From positions 1-52,404 of the forward strand of contig DASW01000005.1 in the NCBI GenBank assembly GCA_002503985.1: 52,404 nt of DNA. Reading direction: 5' to 3'. The translations under genes were made by a program, and so were the position numbers. The notes beneath the pieces are model-generated. The model saw only the letters and a program-made list of their open reading frames with translations. It was not told the origin of the DNA and ran no database searches. This document shows, piece after piece, positions 18,039 to 26,936 of the stretch (its first letter is position 1; each line of letters begins with the position of its first letter). Origin of the DNA: Thermoplasmata archaeon UBA61 (GTDB taxonomy: Archaea; Thermoplasmatota; Thermoplasmata; Lutacidiplasmatales; UBA184).

Positions 18039-20342
18039 GTGCCTTCCCGTAGCCGCCCGACTCCCGCCGCCCGCCCCCGAGGAGGCGGGCCCGCTGGCTG
18101 GGTCCCGGTTTCCGAGACGGCCATCGACCCGGCCTGGCAGAAGGTCCTCGCGGCCGACGGGATTTCGTCCCTCTACCCTCCCCAGGCCGCCGCGCTCGGT
18201 CCGGTGCTCGCCGGTAAGAGCCTCCTCCTCGCCTGCCCGACCGCGAGCGGGAAATCGCTCGTCGCGTACCTCGCCCTGCTGAGGGCGGCACGGGAGGGGC
18301 GCACCGGTCTCTACCTCGTGCCGCTCCGGGCGCTGGCGCAAGAGAAGGTCGAGGAGCTCGAGAAGTTCGCCGAGCTGGGCCTCAAGGTCGGCCTCTCGAT
18401 CGGCGACTACGACCTGCCGGCCGAGAAGCTCGAGAAGCTCGACGTGCTGGTCGCCACGAGCGAAAAGGCGGACGGTCTCCTACGCCGAGGGAGCCCCTGG
18501 CTCGACCGGTTGGGGGTCGTCGTCGCGGACGAGGTCCATCTCCTCCGGGACCCCGACCGGGGCCCGACGCTCGAGGTCAGCCTCACGCGCCTCCGAAGGA
18601 ACTACCCCGACCTCCAGATCGTGGCCCTCTCGGCCACGGTCGCGAACTCGGAGGAGGTCGCCGAATGGCTCGGCGCCCACCATCTCACCTCCGAGTTCCG
18701 CCCCGTTCCGCTCAAGCTCGGGGTCTATTACGACGGAAGGATCACCTTCACGGACCTCTCGGTGCGGGACCTGCCGCCGCCGGGCGAGGCGGTCCCCCGC
18801 CTCGTCCGCACGGTCGCTCAGGAGGGCGGGCAGGCCCTCGTGTTCGTGAACAGCCGCAAAGCGAGCGAGCTGCTCGCCGAGGGACTGATCCCCACGGTCC
18901 GGAGCCTCCTCTCGCCGGAGGAGCGAACTCGCGCGAAGGCCGCCGCCGCCGAGCTCGGGACGATCTCGGACGAGGAGACAGAGGGGATCCGACGACTCAG
19001 CGGCCTCCTGCCGAACGGGGTCGCGTTCCATAACGCCTCCCTGACCAACCCCGAGCGTCGGGTCGTGGAGCGGGCCTTCCGCGACCGCGCGCTGAAGGTG
19101 CTCGTGGCCACGCCGACGCTGGCGGCCGGGATCAACCTGCCGGCCCGCCGGGTGATCGTTCGGGACACCACTCGCTACGATGACCGACTGGGAATCCAGG
19201 CCCCGATCTCCGTGATGGAGGTCCACCAGATGCTGGGCCGGGCCGGGCGCCCGCGCTTCGACACGGTCGGCGAGGCGCTCCTCCTCGCCCGAACCCCCGA
19301 GGAGGAGGAACGGATGCTCGACCGGTACCTCTCCGCCGGCCCGGAACCGATACAGAGCCGGCTCGCGGCCGAGCCGGCGCTGAGGATGCACCTCCTCGCG
19401 CTGGTCGCCAGCGGCGCGGTCACGAACGACGCGGACCTCGAGGGGTTCTTCGCCGCGACGTTCTACGGTCGGACCCTGCCCCTCCCCGACCTCCACCGCC
19501 AGGTCGCCACGGTCCGCCGGTTCCTCGAACACAACGAGCTGCTCGTGCCGGGCGAGGTGCTCCGCGCGACCCGCTTCGGAGAGCTGACGAGCGAGCTCTA
19601 CCTCGACCCGCTGAGCGCGATCGTGCTGAAGGAGGTCCTCTCCCGCGCGCCGATCGGGGTCGGGGTCTTCCCGCTGCTCGCGGCCGTCGCCGCGACCCCC
19701 GACCTCCCGCCGCTCTTCCTACGGCGGGGCGAGGAGGCCGACCTCCTGACGCGGTTCACCGACGAGTCGGAAGAGCTCCTCGTGAAGCCCGAGGAGCCCC
19801 CGCTCGACCTCGCCCTCGACGTCTTCCTCGCGACCCTCAAGACCGCCTCGGTCCTCGAAGCCTGGGTGAGCGAAGAGCCGATCGTGGAGATCACCCAGCG
19901 GTTCGGGATCGGGGCCGGCGACCTCCGTTCGAAGGTCGAGGACGCCGACTGGCTCCTGTTCGCGGCGGGGCGGCTCGCGAGCGTCTTCCAGCGGCGGGTC
20001 GGCCGCGCGATCGACGACCTCTCCTTCCGCATCCGCTACGGGGTCCGAGAGGAACTGCTCGACCTCGTCCGCCTGCGGGGGATCGGTAGGGTGAGGGCGC
20101 GGCTGCTCTACCGAGCCGGGTACGCCGACCGAGAGGCCCTGCGGAACGCCCCGATCGACCGCATCGAGCAGGCGCTCCGCTCCCGACGGCTCGCGGAGAT
20201 GGTCGCGAGCCAGCTCAAGGTTCGTTCGGAAGGCGTCCGAGTTCCGCCCGCGGGAGTCCCGAGTCCTCCTCTACCGCGGGAGAAGCGGACGCGACCCACG
20301 GTCCGACGTCTGGACGACTTTCCGTCCGATGAGCCGTCGTGA
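18039..20342 (+). CDS. hel308: Hel308-type superfamily 2 DNA helicase
   Basis: A 767-residue SF2 helicase of the archaeal Hel308 family, which unwinds lagging strands at stalled forks. Motifs in order: Q-like region L-Y-P-P-Q near residue 48, motif I CPTASGKS near 66, Ia LVPLRALAQEK, Ib ATSEKADGLLR, II ADEVHLL near 162 (DEVH in place of DEAH/DExH), III LSATVANSEE, IV LVFVNSRKA, V ATPTLAAGINLPAR and VI HQMLGRAGRP. A winged-helix and a ratchet domain follow, then helix-hairpin-helix-like LVRLRGIGRVRARLLYRAGY near 680. It begins 21 bases after acyl-CoA dehydrogenase. Its 3' end overlaps the convergent Orc1/Cdc6-like gene by 128 bases. Confidence 0.94.
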   Translation: MPSRSRPTPAARPRGGGPAGWVPVSETAIDPAWQKVLAADGISSLYPPQAAALGPVLAGKSLLLACPTASGKSLVAYLALLRAAREGRTGLYLVPLRALAQEKVEELEKFAELGLKVGLSIGDYDLPAEKLEKLDVLVATSEKADGLLRRGSPWLDRLGVVVADEVHLLRDPDRGPTLEVSLTRLRRNYPDLQIVALSATVANSEEVAEWLGAHHLTSEFRPVPLKLGVYYDGRITFTDLSVRDLPPPGEAVPRLVRTVAQEGGQALVFVNSRKASELLAEGLIPTVRSLLSPEERTRAKAAAAELGTISDEETEGIRRLSGLLPNGVAFHNASLTNPERRVVERAFRDRALKVLVATPTLAAGINLPARRVIVRDTTRYDDRLGIQAPISVMEVHQMLGRAGRPRFDTVGEALLLARTPEEEERMLDRYLSAGPEPIQSRLAAEPALRMHLLALVASGAVTNDADLEGFFAATFYGRTLPLPDLHRQVATVRRFLEHNELLVPGEVLRATRFGELTSELYLDPLSAIVLKEVLSRAPIGVGVFPLLAAVAATPDLPPLFLRRGEEADLLTRFTDESEELLVKPEEPPLDLALDVFLATLKTASVLEAWVSEEPIVEITQRFGIGAGDLRSKVEDADWLLFAAGRLASVFQRRVGRAIDDLSFRIRYGVREELLDLVRLRGIGRVRARLLYRAGYADREALRNAPIDRIEQALRSRRLAEMVASQLKVRSEGVRVPPAGVPSPPLPREKRTRPTVRRLDDFPSDEPS

Positions 20343-21417
20343 CCCACTCATCGACCGGGGTCAGGACGCGGACGACCGAGAGCGTGCCTCCGCACCCCCC
20401 GGTGCGGATCTCGCGTCGAACGTAGCCGGCCTGCTCGAGCCGAACGATCCGGCGCCAAAGCGTAGTGGTCGGGAGAGGCCGAACTCCGTGAGCGCGCGCG
20501 AGCTCGGCCTCGAGCCGCTTCACGTCGCCGAGCCGGGCGGTGCGACCCTGGGACGCGACGCCGATCGCTCGAACGACCGACGTTTCGACCGATATCCCCC
20601 GGAGCCTCGCGGAGGGGACGCCGTCCCGTAGCTCGTGGAACGTCACCCCGAGGACCTCCCGGCGAAGGAGGTCGACCGCTCGGCCCGCGTCACCGCCTTC
20701 CTCGATGGCCCGTCGTACGACCCGCTCGACGAGGGCCGGGGGCGGGGGATGGCCCAATACCCGCTCCGCCCGGTCTTGAACGATCGAGCGGAGGGCGGTC
20801 GGGTCGTACGGGGTGAGCCGGATGAAGGGGCCGATCGAGAATCGGGTCCCGAGGGCCTTCTCGAGTCCCTGCAACCCCTCGGGGGTCCCGGCGAGGATCG
20901 TCCAGAGGGGAGGGAGGCCGACCTCGCCCTCGGGCAGGAACGGGTCGGGCGCAGCGAACGCCCTCAGGAGAGGGACGAGGTCCGGGCCACCGACCCCCAC
21001 GTCGTCCAGAACCATGACCGTGGGTCGGGCATCCCGTCGAATCCGCCGGAGCAGTCCCGCGAGGATCTCGGGCACCGGGAAGCCCCGCCCATCGAACCCT
21101 TCGTCGAAACGCTGGAGCAAGGTCGTCGCAACCCCTTGCGCTCCCCGGAGGAACGGGGTCCGAACGCAGAGGACCCGGGGAAACGGTTCTCCGAGCGCCG
21201 CTCGGACCCGGTCGGCTACCTCACGCGCCGCTCGGCGCGCGATGGTCGACGTTCCCGAGCCGCAGGGGCCCTCGACCCCGACGATCCATGGACCCGGAGC
21301 GTGCGGTTTCGGCGGGTCGAGGCGGCGGACGACCTCGGCCAATTCCTGAGCGCGACCCAGGACGACAGGCGGGAGCCAGTCTTTCGCGAGCACCTCAGAG
21401 TGGGCGGTCGGCTGCAT
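20215..21417 (-). CDS. Orc1/Cdc6-like AAA+ ATPase lacking the Walker A lysine
   Basis: A 400-residue AAA+ protein with the Orc1/Cdc6 layout. It opens with L-G-R-A-Q-E-L-A-E-V-V-R-R-L at residues 20-33, as in archaeal initiators. The P-loop reads G50-PCGSG-T56-S-T, so the invariant Lys of GxxGxGKT is Thr. Walker B is VMVLDDVG with Asp138 and Asp139. A lid region with VVRRAIEEGGDAGRAVDLLR (sensor 2-like) and a C-terminal winged helix (TTLWRRIVRLEQAGYV) follow. It may bind DNA without normal ATP hydrolysis, or be a regulator rather than the main initiator. A TATA-like ttataat lies only about 20 bases upstream of ATG, so GTG 21393 is a possible real start. Confidence 0.8.
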   Translation of the reverse strand: MQPTAHSEVLAKDWLPPVVLGRAQELAEVVRRLDPPKPHAPGPWIVGVEGPCGSGTSTIARRAAREVADRVRAALGEPFPRVLCVRTPFLRGAQGVATTLLQRFDEGFDGRGFPVPEILAGLLRRIRRDARPTVMVLDDVGVGGPDLVPLLRAFAAPDPFLPEGEVGLPPLWTILAGTPEGLQGLEKALGTRFSIGPFIRLTPYDPTALRSIVQDRAERVLGHPPPPALVERVVRRAIEEGGDAGRAVDLLRREVLGVTFHELRDGVPSARLRGISVETSVVRAIGVASQGRTARLGDVKRLEAELARAHGVRPLPTTTLWRRIVRLEQAGYVRREIRTGGCGGTLSVVRVLTPVDEWVTTAHRTESRPDVGPWVASASPAVEEDSGLPRAELGRLPNEP

Positions 21418-21626
21418 CGATACTGGAATAACTATGGATTATAAGAATTCTGTTTACCCCACCCGTCGCGGAGTGAAAACTGCTAACGTCGATGAGGGCG
21501 CGCTCCGGGACCGGATCCTTCGCTCGATTCTCGCGAAGCTCTCCTCTACCCGGCCCGCTCTTCGAAAACCGCCGGCGGCCGATTCCTTAAATCCCCCCAA
21601 GGCTCGCGGGGGCCGGGAGGGCGCAG
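21418..21626 (+). promoter_or_regulatory. Divergent AT-rich intergenic region between Orc1/Cdc6-like and icd
   Basis: This gap holds two outward promoters: ttataat at about 21434-21440 for the minus-strand AAA+ gene and CCTTAAAT at about 21584 for icd. The segment 21418-21485 is clearly more AT-rich than its surroundings (for example aactatggattataagaatt) and is followed by tttaccccaccc. Archaeal replication origins often sit beside orc1/cdc6 genes, so this is a weak origin candidate. I could not find a convincing repeated origin-recognition box. Confidence 0.45.
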
Positions 21627-22733
21627 ATGGTCCATCGTGTGACGTTAATCCCCGGGGACGGCATCGGACCCGAGGTCACGAGTGCGGCCCGGCTCGTCGG
21701 AGACGCCACCGGAGTCCCGTTCGAGTGGGAGGTCGTGGACGCCGGCGAGAAGGCGATCCAGGCGACCGGTTCCCCGCTTCCGGACGAGGTGCTGCGGTCT
21801 ATCCGCAAGAACCGTCTCGCGCTCAAGGGCCCGATCACGACCCCGATCGGGGGCGGGTTCCGCTCCGTGAACGTTGCGCTTCGCCAGCAGCTCGACCTCT
21901 TCGCCTCGGTCCGTCCGGCGCGGGCGATCGCCGGGGAAGGAACGCGCTTTCCCGAAACCGACCTCATCGTGGTCCGCGAGGCGACCGAGGGTCTCTACTC
22001 GGGGGTGGAGCACTGGGTCGACCGCGAGCATTCCGCCGCCGAGACGGTCGCGATCGTGACCCGAAAGGCCTCCGACCGGGTCATCCGGTTCGCCTTCGAG
22101 CTCGCCCGGCGCGAGCACCGCCATCGCGTGACCGCGGTCCACAAAGCGAACATCATGAAGACGACCGGGGGCCTCTTCCAGACGGCGTTCCGTGAGATCG
22201 CCCCCCACTACCCGGACATCGAGGCGGACGAGCGACTCATCGACAACATGTGCATGCAACTCGCCAAGAAGCCCGAGGAGTACGACGTCCTCGTGACGAC
22301 GAACCTCTTCGGCGACATCCTCTCCGACCTCTGCGCCGGACTCGCCGGAGGACTGGGCGTCGCGCCCGGGGCTCTCTACGGGGACGAGCTCGCGGTCTTC
22401 GAGCCCGTCCACGGCTCGGCCCCGAAGTACGCGGGGCAGGACAAGGCGGACCCGGTCGCCGAGATCCTGTGCCTCGAGCTCCTCTTGCGCCACATCGGGG
22501 AAAAGGAGGCCGCGGACCGTGTCTTCCGCGCCGTCTGGGAGACGATCGCCGAGAAGAAGGTCGTCACCTACGACCTCGCGCTCCCGGGCTACACGATGAC
22601 CCCCGTGCCCCCGTCGTCGTGCTCCGCCATGGCGAAGGAGATCGCGCGGAAGGTCCCTCTCGTCGACCTGAGCGCTCCCCTTCCCCGGCCGAAGGGCACC
22701 GGCCCCGCGCTCGACGCACAGCTCGAGACCTGA
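21627..22733 (+). CDS. icd: Isocitrate dehydrogenase (NAD-type) / isopropylmalate dehydrogenase family
   Basis: A 368-residue beta-decarboxylating dehydrogenase. It begins with the LIPGDGIGPEV nucleotide/substrate loop. LKGPITTPIGGGFRSVNVAL near residue 70 carries the Ser-x-Asn of isocitrate dehydrogenases rather than the isopropylmalate pattern. IVVREATEGLYSGVEH near 112, VHKANIMKTTGGLF near 172, the metal-binding NLFGDILSDLCAGLAGGLG near 230 and FEPVHGSAPKYAGQ near 258 are all present. It would convert isocitrate to 2-oxoglutarate in the citric acid cycle. A homoisocitrate or isopropylmalate role is less likely but not excluded. TATA-like CCTTAAAT and a GGGAGGG ribosome site precede it. Confidence 0.88.
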   Translation: MVHRVTLIPGDGIGPEVTSAARLVGDATGVPFEWEVVDAGEKAIQATGSPLPDEVLRSIRKNRLALKGPITTPIGGGFRSVNVALRQQLDLFASVRPARAIAGEGTRFPETDLIVVREATEGLYSGVEHWVDREHSAAETVAIVTRKASDRVIRFAFELARREHRHRVTAVHKANIMKTTGGLFQTAFREIAPHYPDIEADERLIDNMCMQLAKKPEEYDVLVTTNLFGDILSDLCAGLAGGLGVAPGALYGDELAVFEPVHGSAPKYAGQDKADPVAEILCLELLLRHIGEKEAADRVFRAVWETIAEKKVVTYDLALPGYTMTPVPPSSCSAMAKEIARKVPLVDLSAPLPRPKGTGPALDAQLET

Positions 22734-22784
22734 GCCTCCCCGCCGAGACTCGGCGGACGGGCGGAACCCTGGGAGAGTTCGGGA

Positions 22785-23195
22785 CTAGTCCCCGAGCACC
22801 TTCACGACGACCCGCTTGGGTCGCTGGCCGTCGAACTCCGCGTAGAACACCTGCTCCCAGGGACCGAGGTCGAGGTCGCCCTTCGTCACCGGTAGGATGA
22901 CCTGGTGCCCGAGGAGGAGGTTCTTGAGATGGGCGTCCCCGTTGGTCTCTCCCGTCCGGTGATGCTGGTAGTCCCCGGGGGGAGCGAGCCGGTCGGCCCA
23001 GCTCTCGATGTCCCGCAGGAGACCGGCTTCGTTGTCGTTGACGTAGACCGCCGCGGTGATGTGCATCGAGGAGACGAGCACGAGACCTTCCTTCACGTCG
23101 CTCGCGCGAACGACCTTGCGGACCCTCTCGGTGATGTTCACGAACTCTCGCGGGCGCTCCGTCTTCAGGATGAGATACTCGGTCCGGCTCGGCAT
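22785..23195 (-). CDS. YjbQ/UPF0047 family protein
   Basis: A 136-residue protein of the UPF0047 (YjbQ, secondary thiamine-phosphate synthase) family, complete in length. Typical blocks are SSMHITAAVYVNDNE near residue 42, DYQHHRTGETNGDAHLKNLL near 72 with the conserved His residues, VILPVTKGDLDLGPWEQVF near 94 and the final VVVKVLG strand. ATG 23195 is chosen because a TATA-like cttaaag at about 23218-23224 lies 25-28 bases upstream; a longer in-frame start at 23270 would be upstream of it. The physiological role is not settled. Confidence 0.92.
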   Translation of the reverse strand: MPSRTEYLILKTERPREFVNITERVRKVVRASDVKEGLVLVSSMHITAAVYVNDNEAGLLRDIESWADRLAPPGDYQHHRTGETNGDAHLKNLLLGHQVILPVTKGDLDLGPWEQVFYAEFDGQRPKRVVVKVLGD

Positions 23196-23385
23196 GGCCC
23201 GGAATCCTCCGCCCGTAGCTTTAAGGTGGTCGAGCGACCCTGATTCGGGTCGAGGCGCTTCCGTGGCCAACCCTCGAGCCGTCCGGATCCCCCGCTCCCG
23301 GACCCAACCTCCGCCCGCGGGAGTCTGGCGGGGACCCGACGATCACGAGGCGCCGGAGGTCCGGACGAGGGAGCGACGAACGAAC

Positions 23386-23823
23386 GTGGGGGGTTCCCAG
23401 CGGGCGATCCGGCTCACGCTCCTCTACGTGGCGGCGCTTGCGGTCCTCTACGCGTCCTTTGTCCTCTACGACCGTACCGCACCGGGGGGGTCCTCCTCCG
23501 CCGCGGGGAACGGGGTCCTCTTGTTCACCTTCCTCTTCGTCGCCTTCGCGGTCGGCGGAGCGATCTACACCCTCACGCCGTCCCCGCGGGGGGTCGAGGT
23601 GGCGCCCGACCGCACGACCATCGTGGGTCGCTGGGGGTTCCGGCGCACCCTTCCTCGCCTCGAACTACTGTCGGTAAGCGTGGTCCGACGCTATCCGACG
23701 GGATGGCTCGCGAGTACCCCCGTGGAGCTCATCGTGCTCTGGGGGGAGGACGTGCCAGGCCGCAGCTACCTCGTGGATGCCCAACTGTTCGAGGGCGCGG
23801 CCGCGCCGCCTCTAAGACGGTAA
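23386..23823 (+). CDS. Small membrane protein with two transmembrane segments
   Basis: About 145 residues from GTG 23386; the frame is open upstream to 23056 but that part is antisense to yjbQ. Two hydrophobic helices (LTLLYVAALAVLYASFVLY near residue 8 and VLLFTFLFVAFAVGGAIYTL near 43) are followed by a soluble beta-rich domain of about 85 residues (VEVAPDRTTIVGRWGFRRTL...) resembling a membrane-anchored PH-like (bPH/YdbT) domain. This likeness is by eye only. No specific function can be given. It is convergent with the next gene. Confidence 0.6.
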   Translation: MGGSQRAIRLTLLYVAALAVLYASFVLYDRTAPGGSSSAAGNGVLLFTFLFVAFAVGGAIYTLTPSPRGVEVAPDRTTIVGRWGFRRTLPRLELLSVSVVRRYPTGWLASTPVELIVLWGEDVPGRSYLVDAQLFEGAAAPPLRR

Positions 23824-23831
23824 GCGCCGCT

Positions 23832-24200
23832 CTATTCGATCAGGTCTTCGAGCTCGCCGGCGACCAGCGTCAAGAGCTGGTCCAGCGACCGGTTCTTGAA
23901 CTCGGTGATGTGCCCGCTGTCGGACTCGAGGCGCGCGAGGAACTCGTCCCCGTCGCGGACGAACGAGAGGGAAAGGACGTGGCGGCGGCCGTCCGGAGGC
24001 GGCAGGGTGAGCTCGGGCTCCGGCTCCCTCGACTTCGCGCTCGCCTTGGGCACCGCGGGAGACGCCTTGGGGGCGGGTGCGGCGGGCTTGTGCGCCGTGG
24101 GCTTGGCCTTTTTGGGCACCGGTCGGGCGACCTTCTTCGCCGGCTTCGGCGGGGCGGCCGGTCGCTTGCCCTTCATTTTCTGACGGCCGGCGCTTGCCAT
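23832..24200 (-). CDS. Lysine/alanine/proline-rich small protein
   Basis: A 122-residue protein from ATG 24200; a TATA-like ataaata at about 24237-24243 supports this start over ATG 24263, which lies upstream of it. The first 70 residues are a low-complexity basic A/P/K tail (KRPAAPPKPAKKVARPVPKK) like a histone H1 tail. The last 50 residues form a short folded-looking domain (HVLSLSFVRDGDEFLARLES, then HITEFKNRSLDQLLTLVAGE). DNA or RNA binding is a guess from the basic tail. I do not recognise the family. Confidence 0.6.
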   Translation of the reverse strand: MASAGRQKMKGKRPAAPPKPAKKVARPVPKKAKPTAHKPAAPAPKASPAVPKASAKSREPEPELTLPPPDGRRHVLSLSFVRDGDEFLARLESDSGHITEFKNRSLDQLLTLVAGELEDLIE

Positions 24201-24328
24201 CTCGACGACCTCGAGTCGGGCGCACCAACCCCTCCTATTTATGGATATGGTGGTCGAACTCACCGCTTCCGCAGCGTCTCGGGTCCGGAGGCACCGATAT
24301 AGGACGCCGTCCGCCTACGGCCGACCCG

Positions 24329-26161
24329 ATGGCGTCCTCGGAGTCCCCGGGGGGTTCGGCCGTCGGCGATGAACGGCCGCCGCTGCGCCCGGAAACCCTG
24401 CTCCTCCTCGGGGGCCTCGCCCTCCTCCTCGTGTTCCTCGCGCTCGAGCCGTATCTCTCCTACGCGGTCTTCGGCTCCGACACGGGAGAGTACTATCGGC
24501 TGACCCTGGACCTCGTCTCCACGGGGACGCTGCCGCACGGCGCGGCGTACGCCGGGTGGGGTTCGGCGTACCCGGACTTTCCGGGGATCTACCTCCTCGC
24601 CGGCGGCGGTGCGGGAGCGCTCGGCATCGACCCGTTCAGCGCGCTCGCGATCCTCGTCCCGGTGGTCGCGGTGCTCTCGGTGTTCCCGCTGTTCCTCCTG
24701 TTCCGCCGGCTGTACCCCCACGACACGGTCGCGCTGCTCGCCGCCGCCGTCGCCTCGCTCGTGATGCCCCGCCTCTTCTCGATCGCCCACCCGGCGCCGC
24801 TCGCGCTCGGGGACTTCCTGTGCGTCGGTGCGCTCTGGATGCTCGTCGAAAGCCGGCGGGACGTTCGCTGGTTCGTCCCGCTCTCGCTCACCGGCGGGGC
24901 GCTTGTCCTGACGCACCACCTATCGTCCTACTTCTTCGTCGTGAGCGCTCTGGGCGCGGTCTTCCTCCTCGAGATGTGGCGGCCCGGCCTGTGGAGCCGA
25001 CGCTTCCCGTCTCGGGAGCTCGCGTTCGTCGCCGCGTTCGTCACGGGGACCTTCGCCTTCTGGTTCTACGGCACCACGACCTTCACGTCGAAGGTCCTGG
25101 ATTTCGCCCTCGGGAACCGTCCGTACATCGGGTTCGCCCTGTTCGAGGGGTTGGGCCTGGCCGCCGTCCTCGGGGCCGCGCTGCTGATCCGGTGGCGACG
25201 CTCTCGCCCGCGTTCGACCCGCGCCTGGGTCCGCTTGCCGGCGGACCGCAGCGTCGCCCGGGACGCGGCGGTGCTCAGCGTCGTCATCTTCGGGGCGATC
25301 TGCATCGTCCTGGTCGTCCCGGTCCCGGGGACGGCCCAGTCCACCACCCCCGCGGCGATCCTCTGGTTCTCCCCCGTGCTGGTCCTCGGCATCCTGTGCG
25401 CCGGCAGCCGTCGGGTCCTTTCCCCCTCGAGGGTCGGGCCGTTCGCGTTGGCCTGGGCCGGAGCGCTCGGCGTGTCCGCGGGCCTCTTGATCGGCCTCTC
25501 CCTCCTGGCCCCGGTATTCCCGGGGACGCCCGCTCTCGGCGGGGTCTCGTCGACCCTCTCCCCCTATCGCCACGTGGAGTACCTGTTCCTCCCGATCGGC
25601 CTCCTTGTCGCCGTCGGGACCGCGCGGCTCGTGACGCGGGTCCGGGACCGGGCGGGCCGTCGGGCGTTCTTCGCCGTTTGTGTGGGCGTGGCCGTCCTGC
25701 TCGCGGCGAACGCCGCGATCGTCTACCCGCCGCAGAACGACTTCGGCGGCTTCGAAGAAGGGCTCACGCACGGGGATGCCGCTCTCTGGATGTGGGTGGG
25801 CATCGCGGCGCCGCCGAGCTGGACGGTCGCCACCGACCACCGGCTGAGCTCGATGATCTTCGGCGTCGACGGGAACCCGACGACGTGGTTCACGACCACG
25901 GCGCTGTTCACGGGCAGCAACTGGTCAGCGGCCGCGGCCGAGCTCCGCAGCGTCGGCACCCCGTACACCGACCGTCCCATCGACCTCGTCGCGGTCGACT
26001 CGGTGATGTACACCGGGGTCGCGCTCGACCCATCGAAGCTCGCCCTCCCGCTCAGCGCCCCAGCGGTCGGATGGTTCGAGAAGCTCCCCTTCCTCCCGGT
26101 CTACGAGAACGGTCAGGAGGTCGTCTACGTCGTCGACTCCTCGTACCTTCCCGGCGGGTAG
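24329..26161 (+). CDS. Polytopic membrane protein, possible GT-C glycosyltransferase
   Basis: A 610-residue integral membrane protein from ATG 24329, which lies about 30 bases behind the TATA-like gatatagga. Roughly eleven to twelve hydrophobic helices occupy residues 20-450. After the first helix the loop SDTGEYYRLTLDL carries an Asp and Glu near the membrane, as in GT-C enzymes that use lipid-linked sugars. The last 130 residues are an extracytoplasmic domain. Length and layout resemble archaeal GT39/mannosyltransferase-like proteins, but no specific family motif is certain. Its 3' end overlaps the convergent mptE-like gene by about 37 bases. Confidence 0.6.
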   Translation: MASSESPGGSAVGDERPPLRPETLLLLGGLALLLVFLALEPYLSYAVFGSDTGEYYRLTLDLVSTGTLPHGAAYAGWGSAYPDFPGIYLLAGGGAGALGIDPFSALAILVPVVAVLSVFPLFLLFRRLYPHDTVALLAAAVASLVMPRLFSIAHPAPLALGDFLCVGALWMLVESRRDVRWFVPLSLTGGALVLTHHLSSYFFVVSALGAVFLLEMWRPGLWSRRFPSRELAFVAAFVTGTFAFWFYGTTTFTSKVLDFALGNRPYIGFALFEGLGLAAVLGAALLIRWRRSRPRSTRAWVRLPADRSVARDAAVLSVVIFGAICIVLVVPVPGTAQSTTPAAILWFSPVLVLGILCAGSRRVLSPSRVGPFALAWAGALGVSAGLLIGLSLLAPVFPGTPALGGVSSTLSPYRHVEYLFLPIGLLVAVGTARLVTRVRDRAGRRAFFAVCVGVAVLLAANAAIVYPPQNDFGGFEEGLTHGDAALWMWVGIAAPPSWTVATDHRLSSMIFGVDGNPTTWFTTTALFTGSNWSAAAAELRSVGTPYTDRPIDLVAVDSVMYTGVALDPSKLALPLSAPAVGWFEKLPFLPVYENGQEVVYVVDSSYLPGG

Positions 26162-26874
26162 GGCGCGGTCGTCCCGTCCGGTCGCCAGAGGAGGAGCGGC
26201 GCGCGTCCCTCGCGCGCCAGGTCGCCGAGGACCCGGCTCGCCCAGGTGAGCTTCATGAGCTTCAGCTCGTGGGTCACGGGGTCGGTGGGAGCGGCGCGCT
26301 CGAAATCGAACCCCCACAGGAGGATCCGTTCCGCACCGAGGTGGTCGGCGAGGTAAGCGGCCCGGTCGCCGTCGGTGAAGCCCCCCACGTTCAGGAGATG
26401 GGGCCGGGGCGGCCCCGCCCAGGAGCCCACGACCCCCCCGGGGAACTGCCCTACCCACTCCTCGAGGGCGGCACGGTTGTCCCCGTGCGCCTGGATCACT
26501 ACGACGCTCCCCCTCCGGTTCGCCGCGACCTCGGCCGGGACCGGACCGTCGAGGTCGGTGACGATGATGGTCGGGAGGAATCCCGCGTCCAGGCAGAGCG
26601 AGGTCGCGCCGTCGGCGGCGATGATCGCCGGCGAGCGGTCGGTCGACGGGAGCCGCCAGAGCGGAGGAGGCCCGGTGCGCGGCGCCAGACCCACCACGAC
26701 CACGGTGCGTCCCTCGAGCAGAGGGCGCAGACGGTCGAGGGGCCTACGGGGCGCGTCGGACGGCAGCAGGGATACTAAGAGGTCGGCGGCTGCCACCTCC
26801 CGCTCGAAGGGAAATCCGAACTCCGATCGGATCCGGTCGTAGCGGGGGGCCCACGCCCTGTACTCCACCGGCAC
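26125..26874 (-). CDS. mptE: 6-hydroxymethylpterin diphosphokinase, MptE-like
   Basis: About 249 residues from GTG 26874 (GTG 26868 also possible). It belongs to the DUF115/MptE family, which pyrophosphorylates 6-hydroxymethyl-7,8-dihydropterin in archaeal pterin synthesis. Visible features: VVVVGLAPRTGPPPL near residue 65, IIAADGATSLCLDAGFLPTI near 85, VTDLDGPVP near 105 with acidic metal ligands, QAHGDNRAALEEW near 127, and GGFTDGDRAAYLADHLG near 163 leading to LWGFDFE. The TATA-like ttataaag about 20-27 bases upstream supports a start near 26874. It is divergent from ftsZ across a very short shared promoter. Confidence 0.87.
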   Translation of the reverse strand: MPVEYRAWAPRYDRIRSEFGFPFEREVAAADLLVSLLPSDAPRRPLDRLRPLLEGRTVVVVGLAPRTGPPPLWRLPSTDRSPAIIAADGATSLCLDAGFLPTIIVTDLDGPVPAEVAANRRGSVVVIQAHGDNRAALEEWVGQFPGGVVGSWAGPPRPHLLNVGGFTDGDRAAYLADHLGAERILLWGFDFERAAPTDPVTHELKLMKLTWASRVLGDLAREGRAPLLLWRPDGTTAPYPPGRYEESTT

Positions 26875-26936
26875 CTCAGGACTGCGCACTAACGCTTTAT
26901 AATGAAGACCCTGCTCCCACCGAGAGAGGAACCGTT
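26875..26936. promoter_or_regulatory. Compact bidirectional promoter (mptE / ftsZ)
   Basis: The 62 bases between the two divergent starts contain a single AT-rich core, gctttataatg at 26894-26904. Read rightwards, tttataat lies about 33-40 bases before the ftsZ GTG; read leftwards, attataaag lies about 20-30 bases before the mptE GTG. One TATA element may therefore serve both genes, linking pterin synthesis and cell division transcription. A GAGAGAGGA ribosome site precedes ftsZ. Confidence 0.6.

Noticed and set aside
23703..24302. Plus-strand frame opposite the Lys/Ala/Pro-rich protein
   Set aside because: The minus strand has a TATA-supported start and a sensible basic tail plus folded end; the plus frame is Gly/Arg-rich and has no promoter.
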